A stretch of 9,806 nt of DNA, taken from an uncultured Alphaproteobacteria bacterium (lineage in GTDB: Bacteria > Pseudomonadota > Alphaproteobacteria > RF32 > CAG-239). Each line of letters opens with the position of its first letter. The first letter of the stretch is position 1. Position numbers and translations under genes: made by a program. Shown one piece after another: positions 1 through 5,913 of the stretch. A model generated the notes under the pieces. The model was given only the letters and a program-made list of their open reading frames with translations, was not told where the DNA came from and did no database searches. The DNA lies in the NCBI GenBank assembly GCA_944391355.1, contig CALXTG010000204.1:1-9806 (forward strand), written 5' to 3'.

Positions 1-1151
1 GGTTTATTGTTTAGCGGTTCGGCAGAAACGACCGTTTCGGAGATATCAGGCATTGTTTTGTTTTTTGCGCCCGGATTTATCAGCTTATAAATGGCTTTCC
101 ACTGTGAATTATCTTTAGGAGTCAACAGATTGACGGCGGTTCCTTCGGCTCCGGCACGCGCTGTACGGCCGATACGGTGAATGTAATCCTCCGGACATTG
201 CGGCAGATCATAATTAATGACGCATTGGATATGCGGAATATCCAATCCGCGGGCGGCAATATCCGTTGCCACCAGAATCCGGTATTTTTGCTGACGAAAA
301 TTCTGAATAACCTTTTCGCGGCGGTTTTGCCGCAGGTCGCCGTGAATAGCTTCGGCGTCAAAATCGGCTTTGCTCAGCTTGCCGGCCAAACGTTCGGCGC
401 CGAATTTGGTTTTGACAAAAACCAGAACCGAACCTTCATAATTTTTCAGCTGGCTAAGGAGTTCGCCGTATTTAAGTGCGTCATTGGTTTTAATCAGCTC
501 CTGTTTAATCTTGTCGATCGGTGTGTTTAATGATCCAACGGCAATTCTGACCGGCTGCATCAGATATTTGCGTGACAGCGTAACGATATTATCGGGCAGG
601 GTGGCCGAAAACATCAATGTCTGACGTTTTTTCGGCAGATGGGAGGCAATTTCATTGAGTTGAATGCCGAATCCCATGTCCAGCATGCGGTCAGTTTCAT
701 CAAGAACCAGAAAGTCGGTTTTATCGAGTTTGAGACTGCCGCGTTTAAGGTGGTCGTTAATCCGCCCCGGCGTCCCGACAATAATGCGGACATGATTTCG
801 CAACTGCTGGAGTTGTTTGGGCATTGAATCGCCGCCGATGAGCAGGGCCGTCTTTATTTTGCTGCTTTTGCCGATAATATCTGCGGTCGCTTTTATTACC
901 TGCTGCGCCAGTTCGCGGGTCGGCAGCAAAATCAGTGCCGAGCTTTCGGGGTTTTTAATTAAATGGGTTGCCAGCGGTATGGCAAAAGCCGCGGTTTTTC
1001 CCGTGCCGGTCTGAGCCGATCCCAAAATATCATGGCCGTTCAAAGCCACCGGAATCGCCTGTTCCTGAATCGGAGTCGGAGCAGTAAAATTGATATGTTT
1101 AAGGGTATGGATAATATTTTCGGGCAAGCCCATTTCTTCAAAATTTAACAT
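1..1151 (-). CDS. DEAD-box RNA helicase, RhlE-like (3' end outside window)
   Basis: An ATP-dependent RNA helicase that would unwind or remodel RNA duplexes in the cytoplasm, for example in ribosome assembly or mRNA turnover. I translated 383 residues from the ATG at 1151 without a stop before the window edge, so the C-terminus is missing. The helicase core is complete. It has a Q-motif (F4 and residues 22-30, TAPTPIQEQ), Walker A AQTGTGKT (46-53), PTRELAQQ (77-84), TPGR (127-130), motif II DETD (151-154), SAT (182-184), VLVFVKTK (242-249), DIAARGLDIP (297-306) and HRIGRTARAG (325-334). The DRMLDMGF string after motif II is typical of RhlE. Motif II reads DETD rather than DEAD, although the catalytic D and E are kept. 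The Shine-Dalgarno is weak (AAAGAAA). The family is sure; the paralog name is not, because the tail is missing. Confidence 0.95.
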   Translation of the reverse strand, partial: MLNFEEMGLPENIIHTLKHINFTAPTPIQEQAIPVALNGHDILGSAQTGTGKTAAFAIPLATHLIKNPESSALILLPTRELAQQVIKATADIIGKSSKIKTALLIGGDSMPKQLQQLRNHVRIIVGTPGRINDHLKRGSLKLDKTDFLVLDETDRMLDMGFGIQLNEIASHLPKKRQTLMFSATLPDNIVTLSRKYLMQPVRIAVGSLNTPIDKIKQELIKTNDALKYGELLSQLKNYEGSVLVFVKTKFGAERLAGKLSKADFDAEAIHGDLRQNRREKVIQNFRQQKYRILVATDIAARGLDIPHIQCVINYDLPQCPEDYIHRIGRTARAGAEGTAVNLLTPKDNSQWKAIYKLINPGAKNKTMPDISETVVSAEPLNNK

Positions 1152-1171
1152 TTTGTTTCTTTCAATAAATT

Positions 1172-1209
1172 TGTTTACACGCAGAAATCTAAACACCGTT
1201 TTAACGGTG
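1172..1209 (-). promoter_or_regulatory. Structured 5' leader of the helicase mRNA
   Basis: Two short inverted repeats lie between the predicted start site and the ATG. CACCGTT at 1194-1200 pairs with AACGGTG at 1203-1209, a tight hairpin of six to seven pairs. TGTTTA at 1172-1177 pairs with TAAACA at 1190-1195. The two share positions 1194-1195, so they partly compete. A second TCTAAACA at 1216-1223 repeats the one at 1188-1195 and could also pair with TGTTTA. A regulatory role, such as temperature response, is inference. Confidence 0.35.
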
Positions 1210-1277
1210 CTAACTCTAAACAAATCTATCGATGGGAAATCTACAAATAAGAAGAGCTACCAGAATCTCTGAAACGA

Positions 1278-1305
1278 ACTATACACGTCTTATTTTATTT
1301 GGCAA
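1278..1305 (-). promoter_or_regulatory. Candidate promoter of the helicase gene
   Basis: On the minus strand a TTGCCA -35 box (1305-1300) and a TATAGT -10 box (1283-1278) are separated by 16 nt. Transcription would start near 1271, giving a leader of about 120 nt. The call rests on consensus matching only. Confidence 0.5.
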
Positions 1306-1316
1306 GCTTTTTATTT

Positions 1317-1345
1317 TTGACAATTATTCCGCACTCCTGTATTTT
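1317..1345 (+). promoter_or_regulatory. Candidate promoter of the lipoprotein gene
   Basis: A perfect TTGACA -35 box (1317-1322) is followed after 17 nt by a TATTTT -10 box (1340-1345). The predicted start near 1352 gives a leader of about 34 nt. It lies back to back with the helicase promoter; the two -35 boxes are only 11 nt apart. Confidence 0.55.
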
Positions 1346-1385
1346 GACGACAGAAAAAAATTATTGTTAAATTAAAAACCTTGTT

Positions 1386-1967
1386 ATGAAAAAAATTATT
1401 ATTTTCGGCTGCCTGCTGTGTTTATTTGCCTCTTGCGGCAAATCTGACGAATCCGAAGACGAGCATGACAAAAGCGAAACCGTTTTGATTAAACGCCTGT
1501 ATGATGTAAAACTGCCGAGCTACAAAGGCTACAGCACTTATGTTCTGCGGGTGGAAGACGGCAGAAACCTGTATCTTGTCCGTTGGAAACTTGGGGTGGA
1601 TTTGCACGAAGGGGATAAAATCGATATTGAAATCAGCCCTTACTGCGCCTGCGAGATTCGCAAAGTCAACGGTGTTGATTTTGAACGTCCCGAAGAAACC
1701 GACGGCGCAGAGGCAAAAACTTCCCGAGGCCTGATTGCTTCGGATCCGATTGAAACCGACATCATCGACCTTTTCAGTATGGAATTTATTCAGACAATTC
1801 CGCTTTTGCCGATTCCCTGTTATTGCATTGAGGATGAACACGGTGAATTATTGGTGGTCAGCAAATCCAAAGTCAGTGCCGAATTAAAAGTCGGCGACCG
1901 GATTGTTTACAATGTCTACACACTTTATCCCAATGATGTGTTAATGTTAAAAAAGCTCCGAGATTAA
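1386..1967 (+). CDS. Putative outer-membrane lipoprotein, two similar halves, function unknown
   Basis: A 193-residue exported protein that I do not recognise by family. The N-terminus has a KK pair, a hydrophobic core and a lipobox-like FASC ending at Cys17, so it should be processed and lipidated by signal peptidase II. G18 at the +2 position, with no Asp, predicts outer-membrane sorting. An acidic, Ser/Glu-rich linker follows (19-31). The mature part looks duplicated: residues 52-84 (YVLRVEDGRNLYLVRW...EGDKIDIEI) resemble 146-178 (YCIEDEHGELLVVS...VGDRIVYNV). Each is a beta-rich stretch ending in a GD[KR]I turn, as in small beta-barrels. Two Cys-x-Cys pairs occur (87/89 and 145/147). There is no clear Shine-Dalgarno before the ATG; the start rests on the signal peptide. 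The gene has its own promoter, and its 3' end overlaps the convergent transporter gene by 4 nt. Confidence 0.85.
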   Translation: MKKIIIFGCLLCLFASCGKSDESEDEHDKSETVLIKRLYDVKLPSYKGYSTYVLRVEDGRNLYLVRWKLGVDLHEGDKIDIEISPYCACEIRKVNGVDFERPEETDGAEAKTSRGLIASDPIETDIIDLFSMEFIQTIPLLPIPCYCIEDEHGELLVVSKSKVSAELKVGDRIVYNVYTLYPNDVLMLKKLRD

Positions 1968-1982
1968 CTCCGGGCTTTTTTT
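1949..1982. terminator. Bidirectional intrinsic terminator across overlapping stop codons
   Basis: An A-rich left arm (1949-1962, AAAAAAGCTCCGAG) pairs imperfectly with CTCCGGGCTTTTTT (1968-1981) around a loop containing both stop codons. There is one C-C mismatch and one G-U pair. The run of A on one side and T on the other makes it usable on both strands, ending both the lipoprotein and the EamA transporter transcripts. Confidence 0.8.
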
Positions 1983-2872
1983 ATTTTGCCGCCCAGCGTA
2001 ACCAGGGCAATTCCGCCGATTACTAAAATCCCGCCGGTCAGTTCCGCAGGATAAAACTTTTGCCCGAGCAGAAAATAAGCCTCAATCCCGCTGAACAACG
2101 GCAGCAAATAATAGATAATGCTGGTTTTGACGTTGCCGATACGGGCCAGAGCGCTGTTCCAACATAAATAGGAGAGGGTAGAGTTAAAAATTCCCAAATA
2201 AATCATCACCCCGATTTCCTCACCGGTCAGGCTGTGAAGGCGGGCAGGCGGAACGGTAGCCAGCATCAGCGGCAGGATGATAATAACCCCGACCACCGCC
2301 GTCAGAGATAACATGGATATCTGTGAAATTTCTTTCGGGCGTTTGGCTTGCAGCAGAGAATATACCGCAAAACTGAATGTATTAAATAACATAATAAAAT
2401 CGCCGCGAACCGGTTTGACCTTATCAAGCTGGGTAAAATCTCCCTGCAGGATAATCGTAATTACGCCGAATACGGCAATAACCAATCCTAAAATTTGCTT
2501 GCGGCTGATCGGCGTTTTTAAGAAAAACCAGGATAACAAGACCAGAAAAATCGGTCCGGTTACGTCCAGTAATCCCATATCCGTTGCCGTTGCGGTATGT
2601 CCGGCATAATAAATGAGGGTATTGTCAATCACCACGCCGGTGACTGCGAGGCTGACAATCAGCCAGCGGTGTTCCCACAACAGTTTTCCCTGCGTTTTGA
2701 TTGCCTTTATGATAAAGGGAAGCATCAGAATGCTGGCCGTGAGCCACCGTCCGAATGCTATTTCAAAAGGCATCAGGCTGGTTGCGAAATAATTGGCAAT
2801 AATCAGGTTTAAACTCCAGAAAAAGATTGCGGTTAAAGCCAATAGATAGCCGCTCAGACTGTTATTTGGCAT
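1964..2872 (-). CDS. EamA-family (DMT superfamily) transporter
   Basis: A 302-residue inner-membrane protein with about ten hydrophobic segments arranged as two EamA repeats (about residues 7-135 and 145-295). Sequence signs are the family-typical first helix (LLALTAIFFWSLNLIIANYF), the GRW segment, a G-P pair in the TGPIFLVLLSW helix, and the C-terminal repeat beginning with an NTFSFAVYSLLQAK segment. Related proteins export or import amino acids, metabolites or drugs; the substrate cannot be read from the sequence. I start at the second ATG (2872) because AGAGGAAA sits just upstream of it. An upstream in-frame ATG at 2893 would add seven residues but lacks a ribosome-binding site. The short KKAR tail is positively charged and probably cytoplasmic. 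The stop codon lies inside the terminator shared with the lipoprotein gene. Confidence 0.9.
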   Translation of the reverse strand: MPNNSLSGYLLALTAIFFWSLNLIIANYFATSLMPFEIAFGRWLTASILMLPFIIKAIKTQGKLLWEHRWLIVSLAVTGVVIDNTLIYYAGHTATATDMGLLDVTGPIFLVLLSWFFLKTPISRKQILGLVIAVFGVITIILQGDFTQLDKVKPVRGDFIMLFNTFSFAVYSLLQAKRPKEISQISMLSLTAVVGVIIILPLMLATVPPARLHSLTGEEIGVMIYLGIFNSTLSYLCWNSALARIGNVKTSIIYYLLPLFSGIEAYFLLGQKFYPAELTGGILVIGGIALVTLGGKIKKARS

Positions 2873-2878
2873 GTTATT

Positions 2879-2884
2879 TCCTCT
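2879..2884 (-). promoter_or_regulatory. Ribosome-binding site deciding the EamA start
   Basis: AGAGGA on the minus strand lies six nt upstream of the ATG at 2872 and falls inside the reading frame extended from the ATG at 2893. This favours the shorter protein. Confidence 0.7.
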
Positions 2885-2937
2885 GTTTATCATTACTGTT
2901 GTTTTATATATGTCCTGTTTTGCAAATTTAAATAAAC

Positions 2938-2966
2938 AAAAGCCCGGAAATAAATTCCGGACCTTT
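2938..2966 (-). terminator. Intrinsic terminator of the small membrane-protein gene
   Basis: CCGGAA (2944-2949) and TTCCGG (2955-2960) form the core, extended by a wobble and A-T pairs to about twelve pairs. On the minus strand it is followed by CTTTTGTTTATTT. It lies 14 nt past the stop codon at 2980. Confidence 0.85.
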
Positions 2967-2976
2967 GCCTGTTTAA

Positions 2977-2994
2977 TTCTTATCGCGATAAGAA
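2977..2994. repeat. Perfect 18-bp palindrome over a stop codon
   Basis: TTCTTATCG followed directly by CGATAAGAA is a perfect two-fold palindrome with no spacer. It covers the last codons and the stop (2982-2980) of the small membrane-protein gene and lies next to, but outside, the terminator hairpin. It could be a protein-binding site or chance. Confidence 0.6.
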
Positions 2995-3342
2995 AATCAC
3001 GGCGATAAGCAAATTTATGACAGCCACTCTCAAGGCTGTGTTTTCAGTATATCCTCCTCTGCAAATGAGGGGAATTCTGAAACATCTTTTGGCGGCTTCC
3101 GGATTTTCTTCGGCCCATTTTATCCAGTGACGGATAAGCAGATAGTTTCGCCAAGCCATCAGAAGCGTTGTCTCCAATATGATATTGAGAACACAAACCA
3201 GTAGAATTTCTTCAGGAGCACCTGTGCCGAAAAATAGCGGCAGATAAAAAACAATCACGAAACAGAGCAAAAAGATCATGCACCATTTGATTCTGTTTTG
3301 TCTGATTCGCCGCAGCGCGATGAGTTTTTTTAAATTGTTCAT
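2980..3342 (-). CDS. Small integral membrane protein, function unknown
   Basis: A 120-residue protein that I cannot assign to a family. It starts with a strongly basic segment (K5, K6, R11, R12, R14, R17, K19), then has hydrophobic helices at about 20-38, 44-63 and 102-118. By the positive-inside rule the N-terminus is cytoplasmic. The loop between helices 2 and 3 (64-100) is charged, with WIKWAEENPEAAKRC and two further Cys-containing turns. The C-terminus ends three residues after the third helix. The ATG has no good Shine-Dalgarno, which lowers confidence in the start. A dedicated terminator follows, and the proS terminator lies upstream, so it is probably its own transcription unit. The clean membrane-protein profile and the flanking terminators argue that it is real. 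Confidence 0.7.
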   Translation of the reverse strand: MNNLKKLIALRRIRQNRIKWCMIFLLCFVIVFYLPLFFGTGAPEEILLVCVLNIILETTLLMAWRNYLLIRHWIKWAEENPEAAKRCFRIPLICRGGYTENTALRVAVINLLIAVIFLSR

Positions 3343-3384
3343 AGTGATAATAATTTAAATGTTAATAATTCAGAATGTTCAGAT

Positions 3385-3413
3385 AACATAAACCCTATTG
3401 TTTTATTTGTCCA
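3385..3413 (-). promoter_or_regulatory. Possible promoter of the small membrane-protein gene
   Basis: On the minus strand TGGACA (3413-3408) and TATGTT (3390-3385) are separated by 17 nt. The -10 match is modest (4/6). The predicted start near 3378 leaves a leader of about 36 nt. Confidence 0.3.
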
Positions 3414-3432
3414 GAATATTTTGTCCAAAATA
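3406..3432. repeat. Short tandem direct repeat TTTGTCCARAATA
   Basis: Two 13-nt copies with one difference (3406-3418 and 3420-3432) have a 14-nt period. They lie between the proS terminator and the putative promoter of the membrane-protein gene. The second copy also forms an inverted repeat with neighbouring bases (TATTTTG/CAAAATA, 3417-3432). Confidence 0.5.
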
Positions 3433-3458
3433 AAACCGCCCGGTCAGGGGCGGCTTTA
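3431..3458 (-). terminator. Intrinsic terminator of proS
   Basis: CCGCCC (3436-3441) and GGGCGG (3448-3453) form a GC-rich stem with a six-nt loop, flanked by pairing A and T runs. On the minus strand a T-rich tract (GGTTTTATTTT) follows. It lies 20 nt past the proS stop codon. Confidence 0.85.
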
Positions 3459-3477
3459 TCTTCATTTACGGCACAGT

Positions 3478-4998
3478 TTAATAGGAGCGGGCATAAATTA
3501 CGTCCGTTGTCGCGCCGGGCTTGCCGGTCAGCAGGCATTCGCCTTCCGTTCCCGACTGGTTAAACGGGATACAGCGGATGGTAATCTTCATTGCTTTAAG
3601 CAATTCTTCACTGTTTGCATCGCCGCTCCATTTACCGCGGACGAAAGCAACTTTGCCGGCTTTGCCGTCTTCAATCCAAATATTGGATTCGGCAAAATAC
3701 TTCTGAAATTCGGCTTGGGTCTTAATATCGGTGCGGACATTGAGATTCTGACGGGCTTTAGCCTTGTCAAACATCTGCTGTTGAATATTTTCCAGTCGGT
3801 CGGCAATACTGTTGACAAAATCTTCCGCGGCAATGATTTCTTTGCCTTCGGGAGTGCCGAGTTTCAGGCGTTCTTTCACCATAACTTTGCCGCCTTCGAC
3901 ATCGCGCATGCCGATTTCGCAGATAACCGGAGCTCCTTTACGGGTCCATTCCCAGAATTTGTCCACGCTCTTGCGGTCGCGCTTATCGGTTTTGCAGCGG
4001 ATTTTCTCGCCGAACGCGGTCTTGCCGCTCAGTTCTTTTTGCAGTTTGGCGATATATTCCAGAACGGTTGCTTCGTCTTCGGGATTTTTGACAACCGGAA
4101 CAAAGATAACCTGATAAGGTGCAATCCGCGGCGGAACGACCATTCCTTCATCATCGGCATGCGTCATGATTACGCCGCCGATAAGACGAGTCGAAACGCC
4201 CCAGGAGGTGGTATAGGCATATTCCGGCTGATTATTGGCATTGATAAAAGAAATATTGGCCGATTTCGCGAAGTTTTGTCCCAGAAAATGAGATGTACCG
4301 GCTTGTAAAGCTTTGCCGTCCTGCATCATTGCTTCAATGCAATAAGTGTCAACGGCGCCCGGAAACTTTTCATGTTCGGGTTTGCGGCCGACGATAACCG
4401 GAGTCGCCAGTGCATTTTCAACGACATCTTTGTATACATTCAGCATTTTAATGGTTTCTTCCTCGGCTTCTTTGGCGGTCGAGTGCGCGGTATGTCCTTC
4501 CTGCCATAAAAACTCGCGGGTTCTCAGAAACAGGCGCGGCCGCATCTCCCAGCGGACAACATTGGCCCATTGGTTAATCAGGACCGGCAAGTCGCGGTAA
4601 GACTTAATCCACTTGGAGAAAGAGTCGGCGATAATGGCTTCGGAAGTCGGCCGCACGATCAGCGGTTCTTCCAGTTTTGAATCCGGGATCAGTTTGCCGT
4701 CTTTCATACTCAGGCGCGAATGGGTGACAACCGCCATCTCTTTGGCAAAACCGTCGACATGTTCGGCTTCTTTTTGGAAAAATGAAAGCGGAATAAACAT
4801 CGGGAAATAACAGTTTTCATGATCGGTTGCTTTAAACTTTTCATCAAAAACATCGCGGATTCTTTCCCAGATTCCGTATCCCCACGGTTTAATGACCATA
4901 CAGCCCGGCGAAGAAGAATTTTCGGCCATATCGGCTTCGGAGATAACATTTTGATACCATTCGGGATAATTCCCGGCTCTTGTATTTTTTAATGACAT
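3478..4998 (-). CDS. proS: Prolyl-tRNA synthetase, archaeal/eukaryotic (type 3) form
   Basis: Charges tRNA-Pro with proline in the cytoplasm; a class II synthetase. At 506 residues it lacks the editing insertion of the long bacterial form. Motif 2 lies around 115-171 (RPTSEAIIADSFSKW, then RTREFLWQEGHTAH) and motif 3 around 263-291 (TTSWGVSTRLIGG...VVPPRIAP). FLGQNFAK (238-245) and GRKPEHEKFPGA (204-215) are further family landmarks. The anticodon-binding domain follows (about 294-400), then a C-terminal domain ending in the terminal Tyr typical of this type (YARSY). In that last domain only C476 and C488 remain of the Cys ligands expected in zinc-binding members, so the zinc site looks lost. 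AAAGGA lies upstream of the ATG. The gene has its own terminator and sits downstream of the His/Met-rich protein gene, separated from it by a strong terminator. Confidence 0.97.
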   Translation of the reverse strand: MSLKNTRAGNYPEWYQNVISEADMAENSSSPGCMVIKPWGYGIWERIRDVFDEKFKATDHENCYFPMFIPLSFFQKEAEHVDGFAKEMAVVTHSRLSMKDGKLIPDSKLEEPLIVRPTSEAIIADSFSKWIKSYRDLPVLINQWANVVRWEMRPRLFLRTREFLWQEGHTAHSTAKEAEEETIKMLNVYKDVVENALATPVIVGRKPEHEKFPGAVDTYCIEAMMQDGKALQAGTSHFLGQNFAKSANISFINANNQPEYAYTTSWGVSTRLIGGVIMTHADDEGMVVPPRIAPYQVIFVPVVKNPEDEATVLEYIAKLQKELSGKTAFGEKIRCKTDKRDRKSVDKFWEWTRKGAPVICEIGMRDVEGGKVMVKERLKLGTPEGKEIIAAEDFVNSIADRLENIQQQMFDKAKARQNLNVRTDIKTQAEFQKYFAESNIWIEDGKAGKVAFVRGKWSGDANSEELLKAMKITIRCIPFNQSGTEGECLLTGKPGATTDVIYARSY

Positions 4999-5032
4999 TT
5001 CAATTTTCCTTTAATATCGCAATTAAAAATCC

Positions 5033-5048
5033 GCCGCCCCAATGCGGC
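5033..5048 (-). promoter_or_regulatory. Hairpin in the proS leader, possible attenuator
   Basis: GCCGC (5033-5037) and GCGGC (5044-5048) form a five-pair stem with a six-nt loop. On the minus strand it is followed by GGATTTTTAATT, a weak terminator-like arrangement about 35 nt before the proS ATG. It could attenuate proS or end leaking upstream transcription. The evidence is thin. Confidence 0.3.
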
Positions 5049-5105
5049 AGATAACGGCTCAATTTAGCAAAGAATATTTAATTTGTGAAGTCTTATTTAT
5101 AAAAC

Positions 5106-5132
5106 AAAAAGGCCCGGAAAGCCGGGCCTTTT
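5106..5132. terminator. Strong intrinsic terminator after the His/Met-rich protein gene
   Basis: A perfect 11-bp stem, AAAAGGCCCGG (5107-5117) and CCGGGCCTTTT (5122-5132), closes on an AAAG loop. On the minus strand it is followed by TTTTTGTTTTAT. It lies 15 nt past the stop codon at 5148. Confidence 0.95.
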
Positions 5133-5147
5133 CAGAAAAAGAAATTC

Positions 5148-5657
5148 TTAAAGAATATCATCGACTTCTTTAACAGCCTTGCGGTTGGCCTTTTCTTTCA
5201 TCAAATCCTGCGGAAAAGTTTCGCGGGCTTTCCAGTTCTGACCGAGAATTTCGCTTTTGGCCTGAGCCTGTTTCATGGCAAATTCTTTATTGGACATGGC
5301 CTGTTTCATCAACAGGTCTTTATAGTTCTGGGGTAAAGATGATTTGTTGATGCGGGCAACAGCTTCCTGATAATCTTCGTTGATTTCGGCATTTTCTTTT
5401 TCCAGCCATTCGGCGGGCGTTCTTTTGAACATTTTATGCATCTTATAGCCGTGTTCGTCCATATGCTTGCCCATTTTCTTGTCCATGTGTTTTTGCATAT
5501 GTCCCTGAGGCATCGCCGCCGTTTCTTCGACTGCCATATCTGAGGCGGGGACGACATCGCTGCGGGTATGATTTTTGCGCTGAGCCGCCGCGTCGTTAAT
5601 CGTAGCTCCCAAAGCTATCGGCATAACCAAAGCCAGAGTGCAGAGTAATTTTTTCAT
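5148..5657 (-). CDS. Periplasmic His/Met-rich helical protein, putative metal binder
   Basis: A 169-residue secreted protein without a family I recognise. Residues 1-25 form a Sec signal peptide (KK, hydrophobic core, AAA before Q26); it has no lipobox, so the mature protein should be free in the periplasm. Residues 49-77 contain repeated His and Met pairs (H53-M54, H57-M58, M62, H65-M66, H69, M73-H74, M76) spaced three or four apart, as expected on one side of a helix. The rest (80-169) is charged and predicted helical, rich in Lys, Glu, Gln and Ala. The only Cys is in the signal peptide. Such His/Met clusters are known in periplasmic copper- and nickel-handling proteins, and small helical periplasmic proteins of the Spy/CpxP kind are a loose parallel; I see no LTxxQ motif. 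GGAAGGA precedes the ATG. Transcription is single-gene, judging from its promoter and terminator. Confidence 0.85.
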   Translation of the reverse strand: MKKLLCTLALVMPIALGATINDAAAQRKNHTRSDVVPASDMAVEETAAMPQGHMQKHMDKKMGKHMDEHGYKMHKMFKRTPAEWLEKENAEINEDYQEAVARINKSSLPQNYKDLLMKQAMSNKEFAMKQAQAKSEILGQNWKARETFPQDLMKEKANRKAVKEVDDIL

Positions 5658-5694
5658 GTTTTTATCCTTCCCAAAATGAATTTATACCTCTAAA

Positions 5695-5722
5695 ACTATA
5701 ATCACGAATATGCAAAAAACAA
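5695..5722 (-). promoter_or_regulatory. Candidate promoter of the His/Met-rich protein gene
   Basis: On the minus strand TTGTTT (5722-5717) and TATAGT (5700-5695) are 16 nt apart. The start would be near 5688, giving a leader of about 30 nt before the ATG at 5657. Confidence 0.4.
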
Positions 5723-5745
5723 GATACAAAACATTTAAAAAGCTC

Positions 5746-5774
5746 TTGCTAATATCTGCTTTTAAGAGTATAAA
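5746..5774 (+). promoter_or_regulatory. Candidate promoter of the cold-shock gene
   Basis: TTGCTA (5746-5751) and TATAAA (5769-5774) are separated by 17 nt. Transcription near 5781 would give a leader of about 130 nt, comparable to the long leaders known for cold-induced csp mRNAs. An AAAAGC/GCTTTT inverted repeat (5738-5743, 5758-5763) straddles the -35 box. Confidence 0.55.
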
Positions 5775-5913
5775 AATTAACTGTAACTAGGCTCTGTGGG
5801 ATAAGAGTTATTCTTTCAATTGTTTCGACCATAACAAGCTTTGTCTGGAAACAGTTTACCACACTAAATATAGTTATATTGGATTAACCTGTGATTTGAT
5901 AAGGATATGCGTT

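Noticed and set aside
1422..1841. A 139-codon open frame on the minus strand
   Set aside because: It lies wholly antisense to the lipoprotein gene, which has a signal peptide and a promoter; no start signal is visible for this frame.
2873..2893. An upstream ATG adding seven residues to the EamA transporter
   Set aside because: It has no ribosome-binding site, and the added sequence contains the AGAGGA that serves the next ATG.
3421..4308. A 295-codon open frame on the plus strand
   Set aside because: It is antisense to proS, lacks a ribosome-binding site, and has a Phe/Ala/Gly-rich composition typical of the reverse complement of a biased coding frame.
5896..5913. An upstream TTG start extending the cold-shock protein by six residues
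   Set aside because: The canonical MATGTVKWF start at 5914 has AAGGA just upstream, and the extension would include that Shine-Dalgarno.
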